64,000 nucleotides of DNA, from assembly GCA_017527905.1 (NCBI GenBank), contig JAFXPK010000005.1, positions 1-64,000 on the forward strand. Reading direction: 5' to 3'. The DNA is from Paludibacteraceae bacterium (lineage in GTDB: Bacteria; Bacteroidota; Bacteroidia; Bacteroidales; Paludibacteraceae). Numbering within the stretch: the stretch's first letter is position 1; each line of letters begins with the position of its first letter. The position numbers and the translations under genes were made by a program. Below the pieces are notes generated by a model. That model saw only the letters and a program-made list of their open reading frames with translations, was not told the origin of the DNA and did no database searches. Positions 1-9,454 of this stretch are shown here, piece by piece.

Positions 1-2178
1 CACCTTCAATGTATAGGTTGCGCCATCCATGGTATAAGAACCCTTGTCGCTTGCGCCCCAGTACATACCACCTCCGTTAGGAGTGAAGGAGTCGTCCACG
101 ATGTAGTACTCGATCATTGGGTTCTTCGTCCATCCGTAAACACCGATGTAAGAGTAGCTTCCACCGCCATCACCTGATTTGGTGTAGTTGTATCCTGCGA
201 CGATATCGCCAAGTTGTTTGTAGCTCTTCTTAGAAGATCCGTCATAGTAACCTACACGAGCGAGGTAGTCTCCGGAGTTGTTCCAGTTAGCCTTGAATGC
301 GCACTCAGCGTCTCCACCGAAGCAAGTAACAGAACCGTTACCTCTCTCGTTCCACATCTCAACGTTGTAGCCGTTACCGATTTCCTGCACACCATTGTTG
401 GTCAATTTCTTTGCGCTACCGGACTGTTTGGTCTTTTGTTGGCATGGATCAATGATTTGTCCGCCTTCACTGCCTTCGCTGCCTTCGCTGCCTTCACCGC
501 CTTCGGATGAACCACCGCAGTTCTCAACTTTGACAGATGATTGCTTAGCCAAGACAGTACCTCTTGAGTTGGTGATGGTGATATCGCCAGTTCCGGCAGC
601 TTTTGGCTTCCAAGTAACGTTGCCTGCAGCATTGATGCCGTCCTTGATCACATATCCAGCCACGCCAGTGAACTGCACGTAGTTGATGTTACATCCGTCA
701 CCCCCTTCTGTGGACTTGATGAAGAGTCTCATCTTTTTGGTTGAAACAGGATCGAATGTAGCCTTGAAGTCATGACCTACCTTCTTGCCGGTGTAAGCGG
801 TCTTCCATGAACCATTCTCATCATATTGTACCTCGAAGCTTGAGATAACGTCATACTCGGTACACTCATCGATCATGATACCGCCGATGGTCTGAGTCTT
901 GTCGAAGACGAAAGCGACCCACTCGTCAGTACCTGTGTTGGTTCCCCAACGGCTGTTGCCTCCGTGGTTTCCGTCATCGCTCAGGATCTTATCTACTGTC
1001 CAGTATGGAGTACCGTTGTTCTCCCACTCGGAAGAAGCGCTAACGTCAGAAATGGTAACCTCTGTGGAAGAGGAGCCTGAACCGAAGTTCAAAGAGTAGG
1101 TTCTGCCATCCACATCACCCTCCAACGTCCAAGAGATAGAGTAAGAAGAATCCTTGCAATATTTATCGGCAGAGGCAACGGTCAGTTTGAACTCAGGTTC
1201 TGGTACGGCTGGTTTGCCGGAGCCTACCACAATGTCACCATCACCTGGAATAGCCTTGAAGTATACATAGCCGTTCTTCTCCTCGAATTCAAGTTCCTTG
1301 TCGCTCTGTTTCACCGTCATGTTGGACCAACCGCTTTGCATAGGCACACGGACAGACAATGGGTAATTCCACTTACACAGCGTGTTGCTGGTGAGGCTTT
1401 GGTTGAGCGTCAAAGAGTAGGTATCGCTGGATGCGTCGCTCGCGATCTTCTTGAAAGAAGCGGCGTCACGCTCCTTCAAATACATGATCGCATCACGTGC
1501 CGTACATACCCAATAGTCACTCTTGTTTTGATTCAACCATTGCAGCGTACCAGTGAAGGCATCCGCACTTGTAGGAGAATAACTACCATTCGCTTGACGA
1601 CCCTGGATACCGTGGATCAGGAATACCATCCATCCTCCATTGGCGCCAGAACATCTGCTGGTCATCTGGCTTTGTGAGTTGATACCCTGATCACCACAGA
1701 TTTGGCAATCGAATCTTGCCAAGTTTTGTGGGGATTTGCTGTTGGTCTGTCCACCGCAGATACGTCCACCGATGTAGTAGTTGAGCGTATTGTTGATCTC
1801 GTTACAGTTCGGGTAAGCGATGGTCAAACAAGGCTGTCCGATCTGTCTTTCGATCGTACTCTTAGAAGAAGCCAACTCACCTGAGTTTCCGCTATGGGAG
1901 TCAGTATGGCTACCGATTTCATGTCCCTTTTGGGCCATCTGCTTATAAGCGCTCCAATCGTTAGTCCATCCCGTCACCACATAGAATGTGGCTTTAAACC
2001 CATACTTATTCAATTGATCAGCGGCCCAAGAATGCGAGTTAACCTCGTTAGCACCATCGTCGAAGGTGAAGGTTATCGCCGACTTGGCCCAATCTTCCCA
2101 TGTGGCCACCTCCTGCGCCATCGCACCTGAGGCAAATAATGCCACACTGCCAATAAGTGTAATAATTTTCTTTTTCAT
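1..2178 (-). CDS. Secreted CE4 deacetylase - F5/8C - GH11 xylanase, partial (C-terminus beyond left edge)
   Basis: The frame is open from ATG at 2178 to the left edge, so 726 residues are visible and the C-terminus is missing. Residues 1-22 are a signal peptide ending in AMAQ. Residues about 30-250 form a polysaccharide deacetylase (NodB, CE4) domain: TFDDG at 38-42 and HTDSH at 91-95 give the usual Asp and His-His metal ligands. Residues about 375-505 look like an F5/8 type C carbohydrate-binding domain. A Gly/Ser/Glu linker follows near 555-575. From about 590 the sequence matches GH11 xylanases, with YGWTKNPMIEYYIVDDSF carrying the first catalytic Glu; the second catalytic Glu would lie outside the window. 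CE4 enzymes remove acetyl groups and GH11 enzymes cut xylan, so the likely substrate is acetylated xylan. Domain assignments are by motif recognition. Confidence 0.85.
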   Translation of the reverse strand, partial: MKKKIITLIGSVALFASGAMAQEVATWEDWAKSAITFTFDDGANEVNSHSWAADQLNKYGFKATFYVVTGWTNDWSAYKQMAQKGHEIGSHTDSHSGNSGELASSKSTIERQIGQPCLTIAYPNCNEINNTLNYYIGGRICGGQTNSKSPQNLARFDCQICGDQGINSQSQMTSRCSGANGGWMVFLIHGIQGRQANGSYSPTSADAFTGTLQWLNQNKSDYWVCTARDAIMYLKERDAASFKKIASDASSDTYSLTLNQSLTSNTLCKWNYPLSVRVPMQSGWSNMTVKQSDKELEFEEKNGYVYFKAIPGDGDIVVGSGKPAVPEPEFKLTVASADKYCKDSSYSISWTLEGDVDGRTYSLNFGSGSSSTEVTISDVSASSEWENNGTPYWTVDKILSDDGNHGGNSRWGTNTGTDEWVAFVFDKTQTIGGIMIDECTEYDVISSFEVQYDENGSWKTAYTGKKVGHDFKATFDPVSTKKMRLFIKSTEGGDGCNINYVQFTGVAGYVIKDGINAAGNVTWKPKAAGTGDITITNSRGTVLAKQSSVKVENCGGSSEGGEGSEGSEGSEGGQIIDPCQQKTKQSGSAKKLTNNGVQEIGNGYNVEMWNERGNGSVTCFGGDAECAFKANWNNSGDYLARVGYYDGSSKKSYKQLGDIVAGYNYTKSGDGGGSYSYIGVYGWTKNPMIEYYIVDDSFTPNGGGMYWGASDKGSYTMDGATYTLKV

Positions 2179-2288
2179 ATTTTCAAGTGTATAATGATTA
2201 ATACTCTGTTTAATAAGACTTTTAAAACTCCATTACAAAATTCAATCGGAATGCATTCATACCGTGTTTTTCATCATATTCAACCACG

Positions 2289-2319
2289 CAAATTTAGTCA
2301 AAACTCTTTCACGAACAAA
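2289..2319 (-). promoter_or_regulatory. Bacteroidota-type promoter for the CE4-GH11 gene
   Basis: On the minus strand TAAATTTG (2296-2289) fits the -7 consensus TAnnTTTG, and TTTG (2319-2316) lies 19 bases upstream as a -33 element. The leader to the ATG at 2178 would be about 100 nt. Confidence 0.6.
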
Positions 2320-2368
2320 GATTTTTTCACTTATTCCTTAAAATTCGCATTTTCATCAGCGAAAGTAG

Positions 2369-2376
2369 TATATTTG
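2369..2376 (+). promoter_or_regulatory. Bacteroidota -7 promoter element for the beta-barrel gene
   Basis: TATATTTG matches TAnnTTTG about 57 bases upstream of the ATG at 2433. No clear -33 TTTG is visible at the usual distance. The 2179-2432 spacer therefore carries divergent promoters for the xylanase gene and this gene. Confidence 0.5.
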
Positions 2377-2432
2377 TCCGTTTTTTACGAAACGTTTCCT
2401 AATAACAAACTATTAACACATTATCATTGAGT

Positions 2433-5297
2433 ATGAAAATCACTAGCAGCCATCGCTTTTTATCGTTCATTTCCCTACTACTATTGCTACCGAGCGCTAT
2501 TTCCGCAGCCACCCTTTCCGGCGTCGTGGTGGACAAAGACACCAAAGCTCCCCTTCCCTACGCGAACGTGGAGGTGCTTCTCGTCTCGGATAGCTCCGTA
2601 GTGAAGGGTGAGATGGCTGACGAGCATGGCGCATTCCTCGTGGAGGACCTCGCGCATGGCGATTACCTGCTGCTCGTATCCTACATGGGATACCTCGACC
2701 GATACCGGAAGATGAAGGTGCAGGCGGATAGCAGCACGGTCGACATGGGCAAAATCTCCCTGAAAAGGGACGAGGAACTGATGGAAGAGGTGGCTGTGCT
2801 CGCGACAGTGACTCCCCTCCAAGTGAAGGAAGACACCTTGATTTACAACGCTTCATCCTTCCGAGTGGCGGACGGCGCCATCCTGGAGGACCTCGTCAAG
2901 AAATTGCCGGGCGCAGAACTGACGACGGACGGCAAACTGGTCGTCAACGGCAAGGAGGTGAAGAAAATACTCGTGGACGGCAAGGAGTTCTTCTCCGACG
3001 ACCCTAAAGTCTCCCTGAAAAACCTTCCCGCTAACATGGTGAAGGACGTGAAGGCTTACGAAAAGAAAAGCGAATCGGCCCAACTGACGGGCGTGGACGA
3101 CGATGAGGATGAGATGGTGCTCGACCTGAGCGTGAAGAAGGGTATGAAGGATGGATGGATCGGCAATGTGTTCGGCGGACTGGGCTCCGACCTGCGTGTC
3201 GACGACCCGGACCTGCGCTATGAGGTGGGCGGAAACGTCAGCAAATTCACAGACAACTCCAACTTCTCCTTGGTCGCATCCTCCAATAACACCAATAAGA
3301 ATGGCTATGACAGCAATAGCGACAGGGCCTCTTCGCAGGACAACGGTATCAACACCGCCAGCACCATAGGCGCCACCTTCGCCAAAGAGAAGAACGAGCG
3401 CTTCGACTATGGTGGCAACGTGCAGTACCGCCACGTCAAGAACGATGTAGAGAAGAGTTCCTACCGTGAGACCTACCGTAGAAGCGGTACCACCTACGCC
3501 AACGAGAACGAGCTCTCCCTGAAACATACGGACAACATCTCCAGCAGCTTCCGCTTCAAGTGGACACCCGACTCCATGACCAACATCATATTCAGACCGA
3601 ACCTGAGCTACTCCTACAACTTCGGGAAAACGGGAAGCGACGTCACGAACTACAATAACCTGCATAAGGTCAACTACTCCAAGGAATCATTCCGCCAGAA
3701 CAGCGGCGACAACCTGAACCTGAACGGCTCGTTGCGGTACACCCGCAAACTGAACGATAAGGGCAGGAACATCGGATTGAACCTGAACTCGGGCTTCACG
3801 CACAACCCATCCGATCAAAGCTCGTGGTCGCGCACGGACTTCCGATTTTACGAAGACGAGTTTGACACGGACGAGGAGGTGGACTCTATTCTGATGACTG
3901 ACCGCTGGACGGATAAGAAGAGAAACAACTTCAACTACTCCGCCGAAGCATCCTATACCGAACCGCTCTTCCCGAAGCACTATCTGACGTTCAAATACCG
4001 CTTCCAGCACCGCAGTTCCGACTCCTACTCCTACGTCTACGATGCTTCCGACCTCTCCGACATGCTCGATTCGCTCAGCAGTTCGGTGAAGAACAAATAC
4101 AACACTCACCGCGCCGAGGTGGGCTTCCAGGGAAAAAGCACAAAGATGAACTATAACGTCGGCTTCGCACTGCAACCACAGATCTCCTCGACGGAGAACC
4201 TCCTAGGCGCAAACAAGGGGAAGGACACGAAGCAAAGCGTACTCAACTTCTCCCCTAGCCTCCGTTATCAATATCGTTTCAGCAAACAAGAGAACCTGAT
4301 GCTCCGCTACAACGGACAGAGCTCCGCCCCGAACGTGGAGGACCTGCAGATGGTCATCGACGAAAGCGACCCGCTAAACCTCCGGTATGGTAACCCTGAC
4401 CTGAAACCATCGTACACCAACACGATCTCAGCAAGGTACAAGAAATACAACGGGACGAAGCAGAGCAGCATCATGACGAACATCACCTTCCGCAACGTCG
4501 TGAACGCCATCACCAACATCATCCTCTACGATGAGACCACCGGTGCGCAGGAATACCACCGCACGAACGTGAACGGCAACTGGAACCTCAACGCGCAATT
4601 CTCCAACAGCACACCTTTCCGTAAGCACAGGAACTTCCTCTTCTCCAGCAACACGAAGGTCGGCTACAGCAAAGAGGTGTCGTTCGAAAACGACGGCATG
4701 AAACGCTCCTTGGGCATGTTCGACCTCTACGGGAAGTATCAGTTGGGGTACAAACACAAGGCGTTCAATACCAACTTGTTCGTGGGCGGTCTCTACCAAA
4801 ACAGCAACACGGAGAGCAAGGAATTGGAGTCCGGACTGATCCTCGACGTGAACCTACCATGGAACATGATTCTCTCCTCCGACTGCAACTACCATTACTA
4901 CGACGGATATAGCGATTCGTTCGACAAGGACGCTATCTTGTGGAACGCATCCCTCTCCAAGAACTTCCTGAAAAACAACGCCGGCGCATTCAAGTTCAAG
5001 ATTTACGACATCCTAGGACAACAGAGCAACCTCTCCCGAAGAATCACCGAGAGCTCCATGGTAGAAACGGAGTCCAACACGTTGGGCAACTACTTCATCT
5101 TCCAATTCACCTACAAGTTCAACACCCTAGGATCGAAGGCCTCCAAGGAAAACGAGGATTTCAACCCTGGCGAGAAACGTCCGCAGGAGGGTGGACGCCG
5201 TCCAAACGGCGAACGTGGTCCTAGACAAGGATTCGGGGGAGAAAGACCCGACGGAGGAATGGGTGGAAGACCAGGTGGCCCAGGAGACCGCTGGTAA
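2433..5297 (+). CDS. Outer-membrane beta-barrel protein with carboxypeptidase-like regulatory domain (TonB-dependent receptor-like)
   Basis: The protein has about 954 residues. A signal peptide (1-26) is followed by a carboxypeptidase-regulatory-like beta-sandwich (about 27-110, with SGVVVDKDTKAPLPYANVEV), a plug-like segment (about 115-230) and a long beta-barrel rich in aromatic and Asn residues. This is the architecture of the 'outer membrane protein beta-barrel family' (OMP_b-brl_3), relatives of TonB-dependent receptors. The C-terminal 45 residues are unusual: a Gly/Pro/Arg/Glu-rich tail (for example QEGGRRPNGERGPRQGFGGE) after the expected last barrel strand. I start at ATG 2433; an in-frame TTG six bases upstream is less likely. 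No SusD-like partner is adjacent, so a nutrient role is unproven. The ligand cannot be read from the sequence. Confidence 0.85.
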   Translation: MKITSSHRFLSFISLLLLLPSAISAATLSGVVVDKDTKAPLPYANVEVLLVSDSSVVKGEMADEHGAFLVEDLAHGDYLLLVSYMGYLDRYRKMKVQADSSTVDMGKISLKRDEELMEEVAVLATVTPLQVKEDTLIYNASSFRVADGAILEDLVKKLPGAELTTDGKLVVNGKEVKKILVDGKEFFSDDPKVSLKNLPANMVKDVKAYEKKSESAQLTGVDDDEDEMVLDLSVKKGMKDGWIGNVFGGLGSDLRVDDPDLRYEVGGNVSKFTDNSNFSLVASSNNTNKNGYDSNSDRASSQDNGINTASTIGATFAKEKNERFDYGGNVQYRHVKNDVEKSSYRETYRRSGTTYANENELSLKHTDNISSSFRFKWTPDSMTNIIFRPNLSYSYNFGKTGSDVTNYNNLHKVNYSKESFRQNSGDNLNLNGSLRYTRKLNDKGRNIGLNLNSGFTHNPSDQSSWSRTDFRFYEDEFDTDEEVDSILMTDRWTDKKRNNFNYSAEASYTEPLFPKHYLTFKYRFQHRSSDSYSYVYDASDLSDMLDSLSSSVKNKYNTHRAEVGFQGKSTKMNYNVGFALQPQISSTENLLGANKGKDTKQSVLNFSPSLRYQYRFSKQENLMLRYNGQSSAPNVEDLQMVIDESDPLNLRYGNPDLKPSYTNTISARYKKYNGTKQSSIMTNITFRNVVNAITNIILYDETTGAQEYHRTNVNGNWNLNAQFSNSTPFRKHRNFLFSSNTKVGYSKEVSFENDGMKRSLGMFDLYGKYQLGYKHKAFNTNLFVGGLYQNSNTESKELESGLILDVNLPWNMILSSDCNYHYYDGYSDSFDKDAILWNASLSKNFLKNNAGAFKFKIYDILGQQSNLSRRITESSMVETESNTLGNYFIFQFTYKFNTLGSKASKENEDFNPGEKRPQEGGRRPNGERGPRQGFGGERPDGGMGGRPGGPGDRW

Positions 5298-5302
5298 AGG
5301 GC

Positions 5303-6628
5303 TCATCGCCTTTTCCTTCGCCATAGGTATACCCCTAAACAAATCGCCACGGAAAGCAACGACCCTAACGGTGCGGCCATGCCCATCGGCGTGAGGTTGT
5401 CGGGATACCAGATAGAGGCGTAGTAGGAGCCTGGGATGCGCAACAAAACAATGGAGAGAAGGTTGTGGATAAAGGAGACGATGGAGAGTCCACAAGCACA
5501 GAAATAACCGCTAAAGCAGAAATGGACGCCCGCCAAGGCGCAGTCTGTCGAGTAGGGCCGCAAGTATTGGCCTCCGAAGAGAATCACGTTCGAATCGTCC
5601 GTGAACCATGAGATGACGGAATCGGATGTCGGTTGGAGCACGGCGGAGAAGAGGAACCCATATGCCAAGCAGACGAATATGCCTAAACGCAACGTGGCGC
5701 GCGCCCTTTCCGGCTTGCCCGCTCCGATGTTCTGCGCCGCTATGGCGGATATGGCGGAAAGCATGCTGGAAGGCACAAGGAAGAGGATGCAGATGATCTT
5801 CTCCACAATGCCCACGGCGGCGGCCACCTCCACACCCCGCCGGTTGGCGATGATCGTGATGACAATAAAAGAGACTTGTATGAAACCATCCTGCAGGGAG
5901 ATCGGCAAACCGATTTGAAGGATATGCCTAAGGGATTCCCCCTCCGGACGCAACATCCCTTTCGTGAAATGGAAGCTACCACTATTCCTGCGTATCGTAT
6001 AAAAGGAGAAAAGCACACTGCAGAACTGCGCAATGACAGTCGCATAGGCGGCTCCCTCCGCCTTCATCCCCATCACACCGATGAAGAGGAAGTCCAACAA
6101 CACGTTCAAGACACAGGCGACCGCCACAAAATACATCGGGGACCTCGAATCACCTAATCCACGGAATATGGAGGAGATGATGTTAAACGCGACAATCAAC
6201 GGAACCCCCAAGAAGCAGACAATCAGGTATTGCCTTGTCTGCGCCACCGACTCCACCGGCGTGGACATCAGCGAGACAATACCGTCGACACCCAACAGCA
6301 ACGCCAGGCACGCGACCACGGAGACACCCCCGAAGAGCACGATGGAATTGCCGATGGTACGCCCCACCGTATTGTAGTCTTTCCCTCCCACCGCGCGACT
6401 GATCATCACGGTCGTGCCCATGGCCAGACCGACCACCATCACCGTCAGCATATGCATCACCTGGCTACCCACCGCCACGGCGGTGATGTCAGGCGCACCC
6501 GCATATTGCCCGATGATGAAGAGATCCGCCAAACCATAGAATGTCTGGAGAAAATAAGCCAACAAAAACGGTGCGGAGAAGGAGGCCAGCGTCTTGAATA
6601 CTCCTCCTTGGGTTAGGTCCTTTTGCAT
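5303..6628 (-). CDS. MATE family multidrug/Na+ antiporter
   Basis: This 441-residue integral membrane protein has about 12 hydrophobic segments and the MATE-type N-terminus with FSAPFLLAYFLQTFYGLADL, plus a matching second half (GLPISLQDGF). MATE proteins export cationic drugs or metabolites using Na+ or H+ gradients. The start is ATG 6628 (MQKDLTQGG); a longer upstream reading would overlap the preceding gene and adds no conserved sequence. It lies 20 bases after the SpoIID-like gene and ends 5 bases from the convergent beta-barrel gene. The substrate is unknown. Confidence 0.9.
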   Translation of the reverse strand: MQKDLTQGGVFKTLASFSAPFLLAYFLQTFYGLADLFIIGQYAGAPDITAVAVGSQVMHMLTVMVVGLAMGTTVMISRAVGGKDYNTVGRTIGNSIVLFGGVSVVACLALLLGVDGIVSLMSTPVESVAQTRQYLIVCFLGVPLIVAFNIISSIFRGLGDSRSPMYFVAVACVLNVLLDFLFIGVMGMKAEGAAYATVIAQFCSVLFSFYTIRRNSGSFHFTKGMLRPEGESLRHILQIGLPISLQDGFIQVSFIVITIIANRRGVEVAAAVGIVEKIICILFLVPSSMLSAISAIAAQNIGAGKPERARATLRLGIFVCLAYGFLFSAVLQPTSDSVISWFTDDSNVILFGGQYLRPYSTDCALAGVHFCFSGYFCACGLSIVSFIHNLLSIVLLRIPGSYYASIWYPDNLTPMGMAAPLGSLLSVAICLGVYLWRRKRR

Positions 6629-6648
6629 ACAAGGGTCTTCTTGAGTGG

Positions 6649-7956
6649 TTAATACCTCTTCGTCAAACTGGAATGCGGATAATAGTGCGACAATATGGAA
6701 CGATAGTCGATGCCTTGGCTCGCCATCACGGCCGCGCCGATCTGGCAGAGGCCCACACCGTGCCCCCATCCCGCGCCACGCAATACGAAGCGGAGGATTC
6801 CCTCCCGCTCTTCCTTATCCACGATAAAGGCGGAACTATATAAATGGCTGGCGGATAGCGCCTTGCGTATCTCCAGCTCCTTCCCGATCACCATCGTCCG
6901 CTTCTCCCCCACAATCTTCAGTTCGATGATTCGGGCGGAGGCACCCCGCCTCAACGGTACCAAGTCTATGATTTTTCCGAAGTCGATGCCCGTCTTCTCC
7001 TTCACCAGGGCGGAGAGCTCCTCCTGGGTATAGTCCACCGTCCAACGGTAGAAGTCGGGCGTCTCCTGATCGTAGTTATTGAGCACCTGCGAAAGAACCG
7101 TTTTGTCCTGCGTGTTGCAGTAGGCCTCCGGCGAAGAGAGGATCCATTCCCTCGCCACCGCCTCTTGGGTGAGGTCCGGCAGTTTGTCTTCCGCAGTATC
7201 CGCCACAGGGAGCAGATAAGGATGATGCACCTCCTCCCAGCAGTTCTCGAAGAGCTCGGTAGCGCCACCGCACGCCTTGTAGAAACGGGCGTCGCAGATT
7301 TTCCCGTCGTAGGTCAGCACCTCGCCGAAGGTGGCCTTGATAGCCTCCCTCACCGCTTGCGTACTCGCCTTGGTAATGCCTTGGTAGCGCTGGCAATGGT
7401 CGTCGGCGCAGACATCGAAAAGGGTATGGTCCTGATGGTCGTACCAGCGTATGATCCGCTCGTCCGTCACCACCATCGAGGCTGCATGGCTCTCCGTCTC
7501 CTTGTTCTCCAACTTGTTCAGCAGCCAACTGCGGGATATCACAGCATGCGCCTTCAGCAACTCCAGCGAGGAGGTGGCGCTCATCTCGGAGGAGATGACG
7601 CTCGTGAGGTAATCCTCCGTCGGAACGATATTGATCGCCTGCACCTCATCGTCGATCACAATGAACTTCAGCGAACCGTTGAAGCGTTGCGTCTCCTTCC
7701 TCTCCCAGTGGAAATGGATGCCGATGACCACATCCAAGAGGTCGAAGCTATCTGTCGTAGAGAAAGGCGAGAAGATTATCTCATCGTGTAAATCGTTGTT
7801 GTATAATATCTTACCATCTTGAACGGAAACCGTTTGGTCGCCCGTCACCACAGAGCCGTTGCCGTTGATGCGGAAATCCCCGTGGAGGGTGAAGCGGATC
7901 ACTTTGCTCCGCAGAATGCCGACGCTGATGGTGGGTTGAGTCTCCTGTCTCTTCAT
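6649..7956 (-). CDS. SpoIID/LytB domain protein
   Basis: This 435-residue protein contains the SpoIID/LytB region. The stretch around residues 105-130 (VPTEDYLTSVISSEMSATSS) fits the family start, and GWGHGVGLCQ near 397-406 fits its conserved end. SpoIID of Bacillus is a peptidoglycan lytic transglycosylase and LytB is an amidase enhancer; Bacteroidota homologues are poorly characterised. No signal peptide is evident, so a periplasmic location is uncertain. It sits between a four-TM protein (12 bases upstream) and a MATE transporter (20 bases downstream), apparently as one operon. A role in cell-wall turnover is inference from the family. Confidence 0.8.
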   Translation of the reverse strand: MKRQETQPTISVGILRSKVIRFTLHGDFRINGNGSVVTGDQTVSVQDGKILYNNDLHDEIIFSPFSTTDSFDLLDVVIGIHFHWERKETQRFNGSLKFIVIDDEVQAINIVPTEDYLTSVISSEMSATSSLELLKAHAVISRSWLLNKLENKETESHAASMVVTDERIIRWYDHQDHTLFDVCADDHCQRYQGITKASTQAVREAIKATFGEVLTYDGKICDARFYKACGGATELFENCWEEVHHPYLLPVADTAEDKLPDLTQEAVAREWILSSPEAYCNTQDKTVLSQVLNNYDQETPDFYRWTVDYTQEELSALVKEKTGIDFGKIIDLVPLRRGASARIIELKIVGEKRTMVIGKELEIRKALSASHLYSSAFIVDKEEREGILRFVLRGAGWGHGVGLCQIGAAVMASQGIDYRSILSHYYPHSSLTKRY

Positions 7957-7968
7957 CTCTTATGATTT

Positions 7969-8475
7969 TTATTCTGTGCGTTGCTGCTCCTTCTCCAATC
8001 GGTTAATGAGTTTCATGCAAAATATGAGCGGGATAATGCCGAAGACGCCGAACGAGCAATCGATGAGTGTCCAAAGAATAGGAATCTCCCGGATGGGGCC
8101 GCAGATGAAAGCCAGCGGAAGGATCGCCACGCAAGCGATCATGCCCCATTGGATGACCCACTTGTTGCGGACAGGGTCGCGGAGCGGACCGATGAACATG
8201 AGCGCGATCACCAGGTGGGCGAAGGCCAACCAATCGTAGCCATACGCCAGTTGCGGGGCGTTTTGGTTCATCTCTGTGATGCTTCCTTTTATGCTATAAA
8301 CGAATCCGAACACAGAAGGGAAATTGTTTACCGTTTCTTCGTTAATACCCAGCAGGGAACACAGTATATTCAATTCGGTCTCGACAGGGAAAGCCGTCGC
8401 TCCCGCCACGACCAACGCTACCATGTAGAAGAGGATGATACCGCGTATCTTTTGTAAAGTGCTAAACTGTTTCAT
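7969..8475 (-). CDS. Four-TM membrane protein of unknown function
   Basis: The 168-residue protein has four hydrophobic segments (about 12-30, 80-98, 108-127, 134-153) with a charged C-terminus (RLEKEQQRTE). I do not recognise a functional family; similar small membrane proteins are common in Bacteroidota. It is the first gene of the minus-strand operon with the SpoIID-like and MATE genes. A product acting in the same envelope process is possible but not shown. Confidence 0.75.
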   Translation of the reverse strand: MKQFSTLQKIRGIILFYMVALVVAGATAFPVETELNILCSLLGINEETVNNFPSVFGFVYSIKGSITEMNQNAPQLAYGYDWLAFAHLVIALMFIGPLRDPVRNKWVIQWGMIACVAILPLAFICGPIREIPILWTLIDCSFGVFGIIPLIFCMKLINRLEKEQQRTE

Positions 8476-8503
8476 GCTGATTCAGTATGGTTATATGTTG
8501 AAA

Positions 8504-8537
8504 CAAAATTAATGCATTTATTTGAAATAGAAAGCAA
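8504..8537 (-). promoter_or_regulatory. Candidate promoter of the 8475-5303 operon
   Basis: The minus strand has TAATTTTG (8511-8504), a full match to TAnnTTTG, 28 bases before the ATG at 8475. TTG (8537-8535) lies 23 bases upstream, slightly longer than the usual spacing. Confidence 0.45.
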
Positions 8538-8632
8538 GTGTAGCCGTAAGATCATATTTCGGCAAACGGTCTATATTCTTCAGAAAGACAAAGGTATTAT
8601 TCTGTGAACAGATATTTTTTTCAGTAATTTTT

Positions 8633-8662
8633 TTTGTTGTTAAGAAAACTTTTCTACTTTTG
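8633..8662 (+). promoter_or_regulatory. Bacteroidota promoter for the 8960-10437 operon
   Basis: TTTG at 8633-8636 and TACTTTTG at 8655-8662 are separated by 18 bases, matching the -33/-7 pattern of Bacteroidota primary sigma factor promoters. Confidence 0.6.
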
Positions 8663-8959
8663 TCGCGTCCATCTGCGGAATTCGAGGGTGGGCACCATAA
8701 ACTAAAAACCAGACATCTAATAACATTAACATAAATTTTTGTTATTACACTTCAATTAGGGAGAACCATTGAAAACCGCCGAAAAACGCTTTTCGGCAAA
8801 AAACCAAAAACCAAGCGGATATCCACATTTCGTTCGGGGAACAACAGAAGGGAGGAATGGAGGAAATGTATTTCCGCTATTTAGACATCAGAGGATGCTA
8901 AAAACCATTGCAACAACGCATTGACCTTACATTTAAAACACCATTAATAAGTAAAAACC

Positions 8960-9454
8960 ATGAAGAAAGTATTCTTTTTTAAGCGAGCTTTCTCTTCATT
9001 GACTTTACTCGCGCTGGCATTAGCGGCGAACGCCGAAGTGCTGATTGTCGAGCAAAACAAAGAGAACTCACAAAAAACAGAGAAAACTTCCTATGATTTG
9101 GGCGACAAACCCGTCCTGACCTATAGTGGAGATAATCTCGTCGTGAAAACAAACAACGCAAGCGCAGAATTCCCATTGGGAACAGTCGTGAGGTATTATT
9201 TTTCCGAAACAGACCCGACCGGAGTTGCGGCAGCACAAGGGGAAATGGGTTACCTTTTCGTAACGGAAGAGGGCATCCGGATGTCCGGATTCGAGCCTTC
9301 CCTTCCAGTAAGCCTATACACTGTCAATGGACAACTCATCCAAGAGTACAAAACCACGGAAGAGGGTTCTCTGGAAATCAGCCTCAACGGGCAACCGCAA
9401 GGCATCTATCTTATTAAATTAAACACCACCACCATTAAAGTAATAAAGAAATGA
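8960..9454 (+). CDS. Small secreted protein with T9SS-like C-terminal tail
   Basis: This 164-residue protein has a signal peptide (about 1-25, ending near AANA), a short body without recognised domain, and a C-terminal segment (about 95-164) resembling type IX secretion sorting domains: PVSLYTVNGQLIQEY, then PQGIYLIKL and a Lys-rich end. A T9SS component (PorT-like, 58170) lies in the same window, so export by this route is plausible. Its stop overlaps the next gene's ATG (ATGA at 9451), so the two are translationally coupled. It might anchor or accompany the hydrolase encoded next; that is inference. Confidence 0.7.
   Translation: MKKVFFFKRAFSSLTLLALALAANAEVLIVEQNKENSQKTEKTSYDLGDKPVLTYSGDNLVVKTNNASAEFPLGTVVRYYFSETDPTGVAAAQGEMGYLFVTEEGIRMSGFEPSLPVSLYTVNGQLIQEYKTTEEGSLEISLNGQPQGIYLIKLNTTTIKVIKK

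Larger units (their letters stand above)
8476..8959 (+). other. Intergenic region with promoter and long 5' leader
   Basis: No gene is seen in this 484-base stretch. On the plus strand TTTG (8633-8636) and TACTTTTG (8655-8662), 18 bases apart, form a good Bacteroidota promoter. The resulting leader is about 290 nt. It contains a perfect 8-bp hairpin (GCCGAAAA 8778-8785 with TTTTCGGC 8790-8797, loop ACGC) with no T-run after it, so it is not a simple terminator. A regulatory role is possible only. Confidence 0.5.

Noticed and set aside
2194..2430. 78-residue frame between the xylanase and barrel genes
   Set aside because: It covers both divergent promoters and has no protein-like composition.
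2853..3665. 270-residue frame antisense to the barrel gene
   Set aside because: It is a byproduct of codon bias on the plus-strand gene; Val/His-rich without motifs.
6629..6769. N-terminal extension of the MATE protein
   Set aside because: It overlaps the SpoIID-like gene and carries no membrane segment; ATG 6628 gives a normal MATE start.
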